Shown here piece by piece: positions 8,991 through 17,745 of a DNA stretch of 64,000 bases (position 1 is the stretch's first letter; each line of letters starts with the position of its first letter). The stretch covers positions 62,001 to 126,000 of the forward strand of contig NZ_JAIVFS010000017.1 in the NCBI RefSeq assembly GCF_020829645.1, read 5' to 3'. The notes under the pieces are model-generated. The model was not told the origin of the DNA, did not search any database, and worked only from the letters and a program-made list of their open reading frames with translations. Source of the stretch: Nostoc mirabile CHAB5784. GTDB taxonomy: Bacteria > Cyanobacteriota > Cyanobacteriia > Cyanobacteriales > Nostocaceae. A program made the translations under genes and the position numbers.

Positions 8991-9080
8991 ACTCCTGTCC
9001 GTGGGTTTAAGTCCCCCGGTTCAATAAAAATTTTGTTTTGTGTTGGGGTTAAATCCCCATTACAAAACAAAATTTACGTT
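8991..9080. repeat. Interspersed repeat 'GTGGGTTTAAGTCCCCCGG'
   Basis: A unit of about 85 bp with paired arms: AAAATTTTGTTTTGT against ACAAAACAAAATTT, and two C-rich loops. Near-identical copies occur at 28936-29019 and 31941-32030, and a diverged copy lies inside the broken amine oxidase at about 34663-34735. It could be a small mobile element or a remnant of an IS end. Confidence 0.75.
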
Positions 9081-9307
9081 AACCTGAGTTCGGGATAAGA
9101 AATCCTCAAAACCCTTGATTTATCATTGTTCGATCTGAAGCTCTGTTTTAATCTATTCTCAATAAGGCATATTGTTGATATTAGACTTATTTGTGAGCCT
9201 TATTGACAAAATGATTACACTTTAATCGCTTCCTTTATCACTTAGAGTTTTGCTCAATCCTTACAGAATAAGCTTTTTAGCTTCTGGCTTAACCCGAACT
9301 CAGGTTA
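9080..9307. repeat. MITE-like element with TAACCTGAGTTCGGG termini
   Basis: The left end TTAACCTGAGTTCGGGATAAG is mirrored by CTTAACCCGAACTCAGGTTA at the right, with one mismatch. The roughly 228-bp interior has no ORF. It abuts the preceding repeat, so this gap is built from stacked insertions. Confidence 0.7.
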
Positions 9308-9395
9308 CGAAAGCGTTGCGGGGCGTTCGCGTTTAGCGTCTCGAAGAGAAGCCCATTACGAATTACGAATTACGAATTACGAATTACGAATTATA

Positions 9396-9497
9396 GCGAT
9401 CGCACCAAAAGCAAGCATCGGCTTACTGGGTCACGATTTCTTTGGCACTTATGATATTAAGATTCTGGAAAAAGAGGTCGAATTTCATCACCGCTAA
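9396..9497 (+). pseudogene. C-terminal relic of a retropepsin-like aspartyl protease
   Basis: The open frame reads 'AIAPKASIGLLGHDFF' then 'YDIKILEKEVEFH' and stops at TAA. The 'LLGHDFFGTYDI' stretch is the C-terminal flap-and-strand pattern of cyanobacterial retropepsin-like (clan AA) proteases. The frame runs upstream straight into heptamer repeats (9355-9392) with no catalytic DTG segment and no start, so the 5' part of the gene has been lost. Confidence 0.6.
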
Positions 9498-9570
9498 TGT
9501 TCGCAGGTAAAAACGTAGTATCCTACATTTTGGTATCTATAAAAGGACGGGGTTTCTACCCAAATTTTCG

Positions 9571-9963
9571 ATGACTAAGCTGATTGAATACGAAGAAGCC
9601 AGCGACGAAGTCCGGGCAGTATATGACGACATCTGCGCTACACGGCAGAATGACTATATCAATAACTTTTGGAAAGCTATAGCCAATCATCCCCCTACCT
9701 TGCAACGAACTTGGCAAGCGGTGAAGGAAGTGATGACTGGCCCTGGTGAGATTGATCCACTGATGCGCGAACTAATTTACATCGCCGTGAGTGCGACGAA
9801 TGGCTGTGAGTATTGCATTGCCTCGCACACAGCAGGGGCGCGGGCCAAGGGCATGAATGATACCATGTTCGGGGAACTCATGGCGATCGCAGCCACTGCC
9901 AACATGACCAATCGCCTCGCCAACGGCTATCAAATTCCAGTGGACGAGAGATTTAAGACGTAG
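9571..9963 (+). CDS. AhpD-like carboxymuconolactone decarboxylase-family protein
   Basis: A 130-residue all-helical protein of the CMD/AhpD family. The signature 'NGCEYCIASHTAGARAKGM' (about residues 71-89) contains the redox CxxC pair and the downstream His. These proteins act as alkylhydroperoxidase-like thiol peroxidases or reductases, so a role in peroxide defence is likely. The length is typical. The upstream region carries AAAAGGACGGGG about 20 bp before the ATG. It stands alone between a protease relic and an alpha/beta hydrolase gene. Confidence 0.85.
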   Translation: MTKLIEYEEASDEVRAVYDDICATRQNDYINNFWKAIANHPPTLQRTWQAVKEVMTGPGEIDPLMRELIYIAVSATNGCEYCIASHTAGARAKGMNDTMFGELMAIAATANMTNRLANGYQIPVDERFKT

Positions 9964-10142
9964 GAGTGTAGCCTTGTCCATCCCTGCTTAGGGACTTCTG
10001 AATAAAAAAATACTCAAAAAACTGGCGAAAAAACTCTCTCCTCCTTATTCCTCTGTGTTCTCTGTGTCTGGAGTGGTTCGTTTATTTGGATAATTTATTT
10101 CTTGGAAATCCCTTAAGAAAAGGTTTAGCAGAATAATTGACT

Positions 10143-10955
10143 ATGCCCAAAGTTCAGATTAACGGGATTGATTTGTTCTACGACATTAAGGGAACTGGTG
10201 AGCCTTTGCTATTAATAGCTGGCTTCCTTTGCGATCATGCCTATTGGTCGCTGATTATGCCATCGCTGGTTTCGCAGTATCAAGTCATTCGCTTAGACAA
10301 CCGAGGTATGGGGCGAAGTTCTGCTCCCGAAAACCCTTATAGTCTGAAACAGATGGCTAATGACGTTGCAGCATTGCTCGATTATATTGCGATCGATAAA
10401 GTGCATTTAGCAGGTCATTCAATGGGTGGCCAGATAGCCCAAGAGTTAGTGTTAGCACATCCTGAAAAGGTAGAAAGTCTGATACTACTTTCATCCTTGG
10501 CAAAGGGTGATGGATTATTCAACAGCATCATCGAGACTTGGGGCGACCTCTGCAAAAATGTAGACTTGAAACTTTATGAAAAAGTCGTATTACCCTGGAT
10601 ATTTACAGATACGTTCTACTCGATTCCTGGGATGATCGAAGGTTTGATTGAATTTGCAATCAGATATCCTTTCCCACCTGCGGCTCATTCACTCTATCAT
10701 CACAGCCGAGCCATGCTTGACTTTGACACAACAGACCGCCTACAACAAATTCATTGTCCTACCCTAGTTCTAGTTGCTAAACAAGACATTCTCACCCCGC
10801 TAAAGTTTTCCCAGCAACTTGCTCAAGGCATTCCTAACGCTGAACTTTTAGTCCTCAACGGTGGGGGTCATGGCTTCTTAATTGAGTCCCCGGATGCTGT
10901 GGTTTCAGCTATGCTTAACTTCCTGCGGAAGTTGAAGCCAGCTTACACGATGTAA
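10143..10955 (+). CDS. Alpha/beta hydrolase
   Basis: A 270-residue alpha/beta-hydrolase. It has 'GEPLLLIAGFLCD' (oxyanion region), 'VIRLDNRGMGRS', the nucleophile elbow 'AGHSMGGQIAQE' with Ser at about residue 97, 'LVAKQDILTPLKFS' (acid) and 'NGGGHGFLIE' (catalytic His). All three catalytic residues are present, so it should be active as an esterase, lactonase or haloperoxidase-like enzyme; the substrate is not inferable. The ATG at 10143 is preferred over an in-frame TTG 6 bp earlier because 'MPKVQINGIDLFYD' starts at the usual position and an AAGAAAAGG stretch lies upstream. Confidence 0.88.
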   Translation: MPKVQINGIDLFYDIKGTGEPLLLIAGFLCDHAYWSLIMPSLVSQYQVIRLDNRGMGRSSAPENPYSLKQMANDVAALLDYIAIDKVHLAGHSMGGQIAQELVLAHPEKVESLILLSSLAKGDGLFNSIIETWGDLCKNVDLKLYEKVVLPWIFTDTFYSIPGMIEGLIEFAIRYPFPPAAHSLYHHSRAMLDFDTTDRLQQIHCPTLVLVAKQDILTPLKFSQQLAQGIPNAELLVLNGGGHGFLIESPDAVVSAMLNFLRKLKPAYTM

Positions 10956-11045
10956 TTACGAAAACTGGTTCTACCGCTCCTTTCTTTTATAGCTTGTCGT
11001 TACCCACATTTTTGTAACAGTCAAAGTGTCGCGCTCACCCGATAT

Positions 11046-11395
11046 CCCGCCTCGGAATAAATTCCTCTTGCTTATAGCTAAAGTCCACTCAAGTGGACTG
11101 AAATTTTCTCTTTTATATCAGGTTCGGTTAAACACTTATAACATCTGTAGGTTGGGTTGAGGAACGTAGCAAGATCCTGTAGGATAACCCAATACTTGAT
11201 CCTTGTTCATGTTGGGTTTCACTGCCGTACCCCTATGGGGATCTTGCTACAACCCAACCTACATTGATAGATTTTATTATAAATCACCTGAACTTGATAT
11301 TACATAAGATAGCCTTCTACATGGCTGAAAACTTTGTATTTAGTCCTCTTTAGAGGACTTTAGCTATAAGCAAGAGGAATTTATTCCGAGGCGGG
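11046..11395. mobile_element. MITE with perfect 41-bp inverted repeats, carrying a nested palindromic repeat
   Basis: Bases 11046-11086 and 11355-11395 are exact reverse complements (CCCGCCTCGGAATAAATTCC... and its mirror). Inside, 11147-11262 is a separate palindromic repeat (GTAGGTTGGGTTGAGGAACG...CAACCCAACCTAC) also found elsewhere in the window. The structure therefore appears to be one element inserted in another. No ORF is present. Smaller relatives of the outer element lie at 50619-50707 and 53891-54011 and share flanking sequence (CACATTTTTGT...CTCACCC). Confidence 0.85.
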
Positions 11396-11492
11396 AATGG
11401 TGACGAAGCCCAAGATTTAAAAAATGTTGGTAATAACAAGGTGTTAAAGGCAGAGGTTAAGTTTTGAAAACTAGATAGAATAATTGAAATAT

Positions 11493-11840
11493 TCAGCGAG
11501 TTTCTAAATTAGAAACTCGCGCCTCTAATTTGTTGACTTGTTGCTTCAATTCAACCACCAAAGTTGCCAGCCGATCAAACATCGGATCTTGCTGTGATAA
11601 GTTCCTTCTGGAACCAGTTGACTGGCGTGGGGTAAGTGTTGTTCTTGGGGATGAAGACTGGCGACTTGAACCCAGTTGAGACTCTATCTGGTTTAATCGT
11701 GACTCAACACGATTTAAATCCGCTTCCAGGTTGTAGATGCGGGACTGCACTTGCTGGGATGAAGCAGTGTTTCCAAATAACCCACCCCAGAGAATTGTTG
11801 CTAAAATCCCGGCAAATATTAGCACTTGGATTTTTTTCAT
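11493..11840 (-). CDS. Small exported or anchored coiled-coil protein, unknown function
   Basis: A 115-residue protein. The N-terminus (residues 1-28, 'KKIQVLIFAGILATILWGGL') is a signal peptide or anchor. Residues 33-57 and 88-114 show regular leucine/isoleucine/valine heptads with charged residues, separated by a serine/arginine/threonine linker. It is probably a periplasmic or membrane-anchored coiled-coil protein. No family is recognised. It lies just upstream of the SDR-CIA30 gene on the same strand, with a 104-bp gap. Confidence 0.65.
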   Translation of the reverse strand: MKKIQVLIFAGILATILWGGLFGNTASSQQVQSRIYNLEADLNRVESRLNQIESQLGSSRQSSSPRTTLTPRQSTGSRRNLSQQDPMFDRLATLVVELKQQVNKLEARVSNLETR

Positions 11841-11903
11841 AACAGTCTATTTAGACAGGATATGTTGGGATGGCTACAGAGTATAAGTCTGTAGTCACTT
11901 CAC

Positions 11904-13388
11904 TTATTTATCCTTTACTAAATCAAAAAATAACTTCTGCCAATCGATAGAGTTAACAGTATTATCTCCCTGTTTTACTTCAAACGTGACATTACAAGCT
12001 TTTGCTAAATTTAGCGATCGCACGCAAAGTTCTGCCACATCCTCACGGCTGATTTTGCCCTTAATATTATCGCCTTGCTCGAATATTAATTCCTTCCCTC
12101 CTGGTTCTTCAGTTAAGGCACAAGGTCTAACAATCGTATAAGGAATTCCGCTTTCTCTTAAACTATCTTCTCCCTTCAACTTCCAAGTTAAAATTCCTCC
12201 CAATTGGTCATTTAATTTCACTGCTGGCGGTTCTTCATCTAAATTAATGCCAGGGCGGCCAGGACGAGTCACGCCTGCTGAACTGACGAGGATAAATTGT
12301 GGTAAAGTTGCACCGCCGTAAGCTTTAATTGATTCCAACTGCAAAGCAAAACCACCGGGAGAAAATTTAGGATTCAAAGCGCCATCATATTCAAATTTGC
12401 TCAACATCAGTTGGAATGAACAAACTCTATTCTGCTCAATTGGCGGCGCATCTTTGACAACTTTTGCCCGAAACACGGGAATCAAATCTGCAAAGGGAAT
12501 GTGAACATCTATCCAGGTATTAGCTATGGTATCGAATGAATAGCTATAGCCAATACCATCCCATTTTGTATCTGTCCGCAGGAATATTTTATAACGTTGT
12601 CCGTCACCTTTGACGCGCAATTTCACACCTTCGCAATCAGATAAGTTGAAGGGTGGATCAAAATTCTTGGTTCTGATAGAAGCAAATCCGCCAGAGTTAG
12701 CGGTGGAGACATTACCAGCAAACAAAGCTGTATTTTCTACTAATTGAATATTACTGGCACTCACGCCACCCATGACAACATCATCCAGCGCCCCCCAGTA
12801 ATCTTTTAATTCTGCTGATGGCTTTGTGAAATCAAATATCGGTTTCTCGTTTGCTTGGGGTAGATATTTTGCCGCCGCTTGGACTAAGTTTTTAACACCT
12901 TGATATTCTACATTTTCTGGGGTGTCGCCAACAATTTCTGGTTGGTAAAATTTAACACCTTGATAATATTTGGCTCTATCTGCTGTGTCTCCCTCAACTG
13001 GTTGCACGCGTACTGCTGTACAACAAATTACAGCTTGGATATCAGCCATAACTAAAGGAGTTAAAGTTTCTGGTTGAGTGATATCCGCAACTACTAAGTC
13101 TATATCATTACCAATAATTGTCCGGGCTTTGTCAATGTCTCGAACTAGTGCGCGAACTTTATAACCTTGTTCGAGCGATCGCTGCACCACTCGTTTACCT
13201 ACACCACCTGTTGCACCTGCTACTAATATTACACCCACATTTCTTCCTCCATTGGGTCTATTTTGATTATCCTTAGGACGGCCTTGGATTAACTGCTGTA
13301 CCCAGTTAAGGAAAGGAATTACCTCAAAGTAAGTCAGGGTTTCGATAAACCTGCCTAAATCCCATTGAGAACGATTTTTGTCAGTCAT
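11904..13388 (-). CDS. SDR/NmrA-like protein with inserted CIA30 domain (HCF173-like)
   Basis: A 494-residue fusion. Residues about 52-170 are a Rossmann SDR half ('VILVAGATGGVGKRVVQRSL' nucleotide loop). Residues about 183-350 are a CIA30 domain ('WGALDDVVMGGVSAS', 'FASIRTKNFDPPFNL', 'WDGIGYSYSFDT', 'FQLMLSKFEYDG'). Residues about 355-490 return to the SDR fold ('FILVSSAGVTRPGR', 'LRESGIPYTIVRPCALTEEP'). The same layout occurs in the plant protein HCF173, which promotes psbA translation and photosystem II assembly, and in cyanobacterial homologues. A role in photosynthetic complex biogenesis is therefore a fair inference, not proven here. Confidence 0.85.
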   Translation of the reverse strand: MTDKNRSQWDLGRFIETLTYFEVIPFLNWVQQLIQGRPKDNQNRPNGGRNVGVILVAGATGGVGKRVVQRSLEQGYKVRALVRDIDKARTIIGNDIDLVVADITQPETLTPLVMADIQAVICCTAVRVQPVEGDTADRAKYYQGVKFYQPEIVGDTPENVEYQGVKNLVQAAAKYLPQANEKPIFDFTKPSAELKDYWGALDDVVMGGVSASNIQLVENTALFAGNVSTANSGGFASIRTKNFDPPFNLSDCEGVKLRVKGDGQRYKIFLRTDTKWDGIGYSYSFDTIANTWIDVHIPFADLIPVFRAKVVKDAPPIEQNRVCSFQLMLSKFEYDGALNPKFSPGGFALQLESIKAYGGATLPQFILVSSAGVTRPGRPGINLDEEPPAVKLNDQLGGILTWKLKGEDSLRESGIPYTIVRPCALTEEPGGKELIFEQGDNIKGKISREDVAELCVRSLNLAKACNVTFEVKQGDNTVNSIDWQKLFFDLVKDK

Positions 13389-13768
13389 ATTTGCGTCCTC
13401 ATAACTTTCTTAAGTTTAGCCCAATGTTTGTTTCTCCAAATCCTCCGGTACTCAGAGCTTGGATAATGCTGAATTGCTTTAATTAGGGGAAAGGGTACAG
13501 GAGATACCTGTAACCTATTCCCTTCAATGAGGGACACTAGCTACAATTAAGCCAACTCTTTGGCATTCCATGCGACGCAGAATAGCCCGCACAACTCTTG
13601 GAGACGCTGCGCGTAGCAAGATCCACGAAGTGGTACGACAAGCTACTTCGACTCCTTTCGACTTCGCTCAAGGCAAGTCGCTCAGTACAAGTCAGTGACC
13701 ATCGTAGACATCGCTTAATCACGTTAGGATACTTAATGAGGTGTTCCTAATCAAACGGTAATTTATTT
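13389..13768. other. Non-coding gap with repeat DNA
   Basis: It contains a dispersed cyanobacterial repeat (GAGACGCTGCGCGTAGC... to ...AGTGACCATCGTAGACATCGC at about 13600-13715), also seen near 41060 and 55210-55345. No convincing ORF is present. The last 50 bases probably carry the promoter of the next gene. Confidence 0.5.
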
Positions 13769-14278
13769 ATGAGCCAACTTGAAAACATTCAAGCTGAGTA
13801 CGAAAAGTTTCCAGAAAAATTAGAGAGTGTAATTATTAGCACCGTGAACGCACAGGCAATACCCAATGCTAGTTATACTCCCTTTGTAATAGATGATTCC
13901 AAAAACATCTACATTTACGTCAGTGGTCTTTCAACTCATACCAAAAATCTCTATGACAATCCTCATGTTAGTGTCTTATTTATCGAGGATGAAGCCAAGA
14001 GTAATCTAATTTTTGCCCGTCGTCGTTTGAGTTTTGATTGTACAGCAAATTTGATAGAGCGTGAAACTGACAAGTGGAATCAAATTGTTGAGCAATTTCA
14101 AGGGCGGTTTGGTCAAATTATCGAGGTTTTGCGCGGCTTGTCTGACTTTAGGATTTTCCAGCTAACTCCGAGTGAAGGTCGTTTTGTAGTTGGTTTTGGG
14201 GCAGCCTATCACATCAGTGGTGATAACTTAAATCAAGTTGTTCAGATCACAGGAGATAGTAATCAAAAGCAAGGATGA
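13769..14278 (+). CDS. HugZ-like / pyridoxamine 5'-phosphate oxidase-family protein
   Basis: A 169-residue split-barrel protein. 'SVIISTVNAQAIPNASYTPFV', 'YIYVSGLSTHTKNLYDNPHV', 'FARRRLSFDC' and the C-terminal 'GLSDFRIFQLTPSEGRFVVG' with 'GFGAAYHISGDNL' follow the pattern of HugZ-type haem-utilisation proteins. Those bind haem or FMN and can degrade haem. Whether this one does is not known. The length fits the short HugZ forms. It stands alone, with a 136-bp gap before the next gene. Confidence 0.82.
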   Translation: MSQLENIQAEYEKFPEKLESVIISTVNAQAIPNASYTPFVIDDSKNIYIYVSGLSTHTKNLYDNPHVSVLFIEDEAKSNLIFARRRLSFDCTANLIERETDKWNQIVEQFQGRFGQIIEVLRGLSDFRIFQLTPSEGRFVVGFGAAYHISGDNLNQVVQITGDSNQKQG

Positions 14279-14414
14279 ATTGTATGCGAATTAAATATGA
14301 AATAGCTTAAAAGACAAAAAGTTTACTTACTCTGATATTTATCGGTAAGCTTGACTTTATACCTCGTAATTTTGCCTTCGGGTAAAGTGCCATTAAACTA
14401 TACTTTTTAATTTT

Positions 14415-15386
14415 ATGCTTCAGTTTCAACCTCCTGGCTTTGGACATAAACTTATCCATACATCCTTGGGGGCAATGGTTTACTATACCCAAACGAATGC
14501 ACCTTGGGCATTTGCTGATACTGAAGATTTACCTCCACTACTGTTTCTCCATAACTTTGGTGGTGGGGCGTCTGCGTATGAATGGTCTAAAGTTTACCCG
14601 GCTTTTGCCTCTAATTACCACATTTTAGCTCCCGATTTAATCGGCTGGGGAGAATCGGCTCATCCAGTCCGGGATTATAAAATTAGGGATTATCTCAGCA
14701 CGATCGCAGAGTTTATCATTGAAACTTGTCGTCAACCAGTGACAGTGGTAGCATCGTCTCTGACAGCCGCTTTTGCTATTCGTTTAGCTATTGTTCAACC
14801 CAATTTATTCAAAGCGCTGTTTTTGGTGTCCCCTTCTGGATTTGATGATTTTGGGCAGGGTGCTGGACGCAGACTTCCGCTTTCGGTGATCAATACGCCT
14901 CTGTTGGACAATTTTATTTATATGCTTGGTGCTGAAAATGAAATTGCAGTCCGAAATTTTTTACAAAGTTTTCTGTTTGCCAAGTCACAACGAGTTTCTC
15001 AAGAAATGGTGGAGGCTTATTTAATCTCTGCACAACAGCCTAATGCCAAGTTTGCCGCTTTGTCATTTTTGCGGGGCGATCTTTACTTTGATCTGAGTTT
15101 ATATATTAAACAACTGACAATTCCTACTGTCATCTTTTGGGGAGAAAGGGCACAATTTACCAGCATCAAATTAGGACAACGCTTGGCAAATTTAAATACA
15201 AGTGCAATTAAAGATTTTTATGCGATCGCAGATGCAGGAATATTACCTCATTTGGAAATACCAGAAGTTGTCATTGGTTTATTGCAAAGGTATCTTGGGG
15301 AAGTGGGGAGTGGGGAGTGGGGAGTAGGGGGAGCAGGGGGAGCAGGGGAGGCAGGGGGAGAAGAACTAATGACAAATGACCAATGA
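14415..15386 (+). CDS. Alpha/beta hydrolase with a repeat-derived C-terminal tail
   Basis: A 323-residue protein with an alpha/beta-hydrolase core: 'PPLLFLHNFGGGASAYEW' (oxyanion loop), 'HILAPDLIGWGESAHP' and 'VTVVASSLTAAFAIRLAI', where the elbow reads A-S-S-L-T rather than the usual G-x-S-x-G. Downstream are 'TVIFWGERAQFTSI' (acid region) and 'IADAGILPHLEIPE' (His). The last 30 residues are glycine/glutamate-rich and encoded by GGGGAGT-type repeats (15295-15360), so the native stop was probably displaced by repeat growth. The substrate is unknown. The nucleophile elbow is atypical, and activity may differ from the family norm. Confidence 0.8.
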   Translation: MLQFQPPGFGHKLIHTSLGAMVYYTQTNAPWAFADTEDLPPLLFLHNFGGGASAYEWSKVYPAFASNYHILAPDLIGWGESAHPVRDYKIRDYLSTIAEFIIETCRQPVTVVASSLTAAFAIRLAIVQPNLFKALFLVSPSGFDDFGQGAGRRLPLSVINTPLLDNFIYMLGAENEIAVRNFLQSFLFAKSQRVSQEMVEAYLISAQQPNAKFAALSFLRGDLYFDLSLYIKQLTIPTVIFWGERAQFTSIKLGQRLANLNTSAIKDFYAIADAGILPHLEIPEVVIGLLQRYLGEVGSGEWGVGGAGGAGEAGGEELMTNDQ

Positions 15387-15418
15387 CAAATGACAAATGA
15401 CAAATGACAAATGACAAA
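15295..15418. repeat. Low-complexity tandem repeats (GGGGAGT, then TGACAAA heptamers)
   Basis: Two adjacent simple arrays: GGGGAGT/GGGGGAGCA units, which extend the reading frame of the preceding hydrolase, then about seven TGACAAA units. Both are typical STRR tracts. Confidence 0.85.
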
Positions 15419-15421
15419 TAT

Positions 15422-15517
15422 CTACTTAGAAATTAACTGTGCATTTAATGCTTTGGTGATGCGATCACCAGAAGCTTCTAAGTGGGCTAGGGTGTAAATA
15501 TCAAGGCTTTCACTCAT
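15422..15517 (-). other. Short ORF, 31 codons, possible gene remnant
   Basis: It reads 'MSESLDIYTLAHLEASGDRI' plus 11 more residues and a TAG stop. The amino-acid composition looks protein-like, but the ATG lies at the very edge of an ATATGATGTCCG-type element (15516 onward). It may be a gene fragment truncated by that insertion rather than a complete small gene. The family is not recognised. Confidence 0.3.
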
Positions 15518-15611
15518 ATGATGTCCGGGTAATTAACCATAATAACCGGAACCCCACCCCGCAAAAGCTGCGCTTTAGCTCCCCTCCCGAAGAGCGGGGT
15601 GGGGTTCTTTA
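15516..15611. repeat. Half copy of the ATATCATGTCCG element
   Basis: The left terminus ATATGATGTCCGG is clear and the interior has the CCCCACCCCGC...GCGGGGTGGGG arms seen in the 20305-20500 copy. The right terminus is not recognisable. Confidence 0.6.
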
Positions 15612-16046
15612 TTTTTGATTTATGCAAGAGGTCTTATAAACAGAAAGAGAGACTCCTAAAAAAGCTGTTATTGAGCATTAAAAAGCTTTTTGAACATAAT
15701 GATTTTCTTTAGTAGATTGAAAAGATAGGAGCATCCCAATGCAAGCAAATTTACCAAAATCGTTACAAGTCAATTGCGAATGAAGAGTAAAGTCAACGGC
15801 ATAGCTTCGCTTAACGCGCTAGCTTTTCTAAGAGTTGCAAAATGAAGCGATCGCAACATCTGTACTTTGCAATTGCTTTGTTTCACTGCGTTCCGCTCGC
15901 AATGACCAATTAACGTCAAACAAATTGCCTCTTCCTAAAGATTTAAAATATATTTATTTTTCCTAACTAAAATATGCCTTTTGCTAGAAGGATAATTACC
16001 TTTCTATAGTTAATCTTTATTTGTAGTCAAAAAAAAGCTAATTGGC

Positions 16047-16442
16047 ATGATAAATTTGATTTCTGGGACGATTGCTAACATCAGTTCCCTACTTAAAGGA
16101 CTTCAGGTAAAATCTTTTTTGGCTGTTGTCGTAGTTGGTTTTCTAGTGCTGACGACGAATGTTAGTTCTGGGGAGAATGATAAAGGCTTAAAGGAGAGAG
16201 TTCGCGAACAGGTAGAGCAAAATGATGCCCAAAGACCGAAAACAGTAGGGCAGTGGTATAAGGACGCTCGTGAAACGGAAGGTTCTCCTGGTGAACGACT
16301 TCAGAAGATTGGGCAACAGTCAGGAGAAGCCCTTAAAGAGTTTGGATCTGGATACGTAAAGGGCGCTCAAGAAACTGCTAGTGATGTAGGCGACAGTGCG
16401 GCAGAGGCAGCCAAAGATGTCTCAAACAAAGTTGGACTCTAG
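16047..16442 (+). CDS. Small LEA-like / low-temperature-type protein with N-terminal membrane segment
   Basis: A 131-residue protein. Residues 21-40 ('VKSFLAVVVVGFLVLTTNVS') form a signal or membrane anchor. The rest is highly charged and helical, ending in alanine/glutamate/aspartate/lysine repeats ('VKGAQETASDVGDSAAEAAK'), as in LEA-type or low-temperature-induced cyanobacterial proteins. A stress-protective periplasmic role is plausible. No cysteines and no catalytic motif are present. The start is the first ATG of the frame. It is monocistronic, with repeat DNA on both sides. Confidence 0.68.
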   Translation: MINLISGTIANISSLLKGLQVKSFLAVVVVGFLVLTTNVSSGENDKGLKERVREQVEQNDAQRPKTVGQWYKDARETEGSPGERLQKIGQQSGEALKEFGSGYVKGAQETASDVGDSAAEAAKDVSNKVGL

Positions 16443-17745
16443 ATGCGTTACAATATTCTATTGGCAGCAAGTACTAATAACTTTTCGCCAATACAAAGAG
16501 TAATAATAGGGACGCTGGTGTTCAACCACCGAATTCTAATACTTGGGTAACGCGCTTACCCTTGCAGATGATAGATTGTAGTCTTTCTCAGTTGCATAAA
16601 ATATAGTCATTTAGTAGGGGCGTACAGCTAGCTGTGCGCCCCTACTGCATGTTGCATCTAAAGAATGCTAATTTTGAGAAGCGATGCCGATAGCGAACGC
16701 GAGTGCGTCTCCCCTCCCCTTAGCAAGCCTACAGTGTACACACAAGTACTTTGGTTCAGAACACAAGGACTTTGGTTCAGAACACAAGGACTTTGGTTCA
16801 GAACACAAGGACTTTGGTTCAGAACACAAGGACTTTGGTTCAGAACACAAGGACTTTGGTTCAGAACACAAGGACTTTGGTTCAGAACACAAGGACTTTG
16901 GTTCAGAACACAAGTCTAGGACTGTTAACAGTGAACAGTGAACAGTGAACAGTTATCTATTTATCTCGCAAGTTTTTGTCCCCCACCTACAGGTGTCAGG
17001 CCTTGGTGGCGCAACATTTATCCCCCACAGTATGCCTTGAGGACTGATAACTGATAAGCTGTTGCGCCTTCAATTTGCACTAATATTTTTTTCAATATGA
17101 TTGTGGGGTGGGCATCTTGCCCGCCCTGATAATGCAAGTTGTATACGTAACAGCTTAACTGATAACTGATAACTGTTTTAAACTGAGTCCCGACAGATTA
17201 AGACGGGTACTCAAAAAAAGGGGGTCACGTCGCTTCTCTACGAGACGCTGCGCGAACGCTCCGAATTCACGCATTCACGCATTCACGCATTCAAACATTT
17301 TTGATCCCCATAAATAAATTTACTTGCTCTGTATCCTTTTCGGTTCCGGTCAATTGGAAGCGAGCTAGAAAGAGCTAAATATTCTGCAAGGGTTATACCA
17401 ATTCTATATAAAGATGCGCTGAATTCGACCCCTGTAATTCCACGCCAGATGCTTCAAGTCGGCAGAGCCGCCCAACGCACTGGCTCCCCTTGGTAAGGCT
17501 ATGGTGTACACACAAGTATTGAAATCCTACCTAAAACTTGGTTTCGTTGCCCTAGCCCTAAAAATTAGCGGGATAAATGGAGTTTCCAGTTGCCCCAAAT
17601 TTGGGTATTTATGGGGCTGGAAGTGTTGGAACCCTTGTGGCCTATACTTGTCTGTACACCGTAGCTTGGGAAAGGGGACGCCAAAGGCGGGGGGTAAATA
17701 TGGTGCAGCTTCACAGATAAACGGTATTAGGAGAAAACACAACTC
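16443..17745. other. 1.3-kb repeat-filled gap without a credible gene
   Basis: It contains a 32-bp palindrome at 16614-16645 (GTAGGGGCG...CGCCCCTAC), the 21-bp array at 16744-16913, AGTGAAC repeats near 16928, a GGGTGGGCATCTTGCCCGCCC repeat near 17104 and ATTCACGC triplets at 17262-17295. Open frames here are either made of the tandem repeat or lack coding character. Confidence 0.6.
16744..16913. repeat. Eight perfect tandem copies of a 21-bp unit
   Basis: The unit is ACACAAGGACTTTGGTTCAGA (the first copy has TACTTT). The array is open in three forward frames and on the reverse strand because 21 is divisible by three. There are no unique spacers, so it is a minisatellite and not a CRISPR array. 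The identity between copies points to recent expansion. Confidence 0.9.

Noticed and set aside
13537..13722. 61-codon reverse ORF
   Set aside because: Most of it is a dispersed repeat found elsewhere in the window.
16744..16913. Possible CRISPR array
   Set aside because: The units follow each other without spacers and no cas gene is present; it is a minisatellite.
16665..16948. Open reading frames through the 21-bp repeat on both strands
   Set aside because: They exist only because the unit length is divisible by three; there is no ribosome-binding site, and the flanking parts are repeat DNA.
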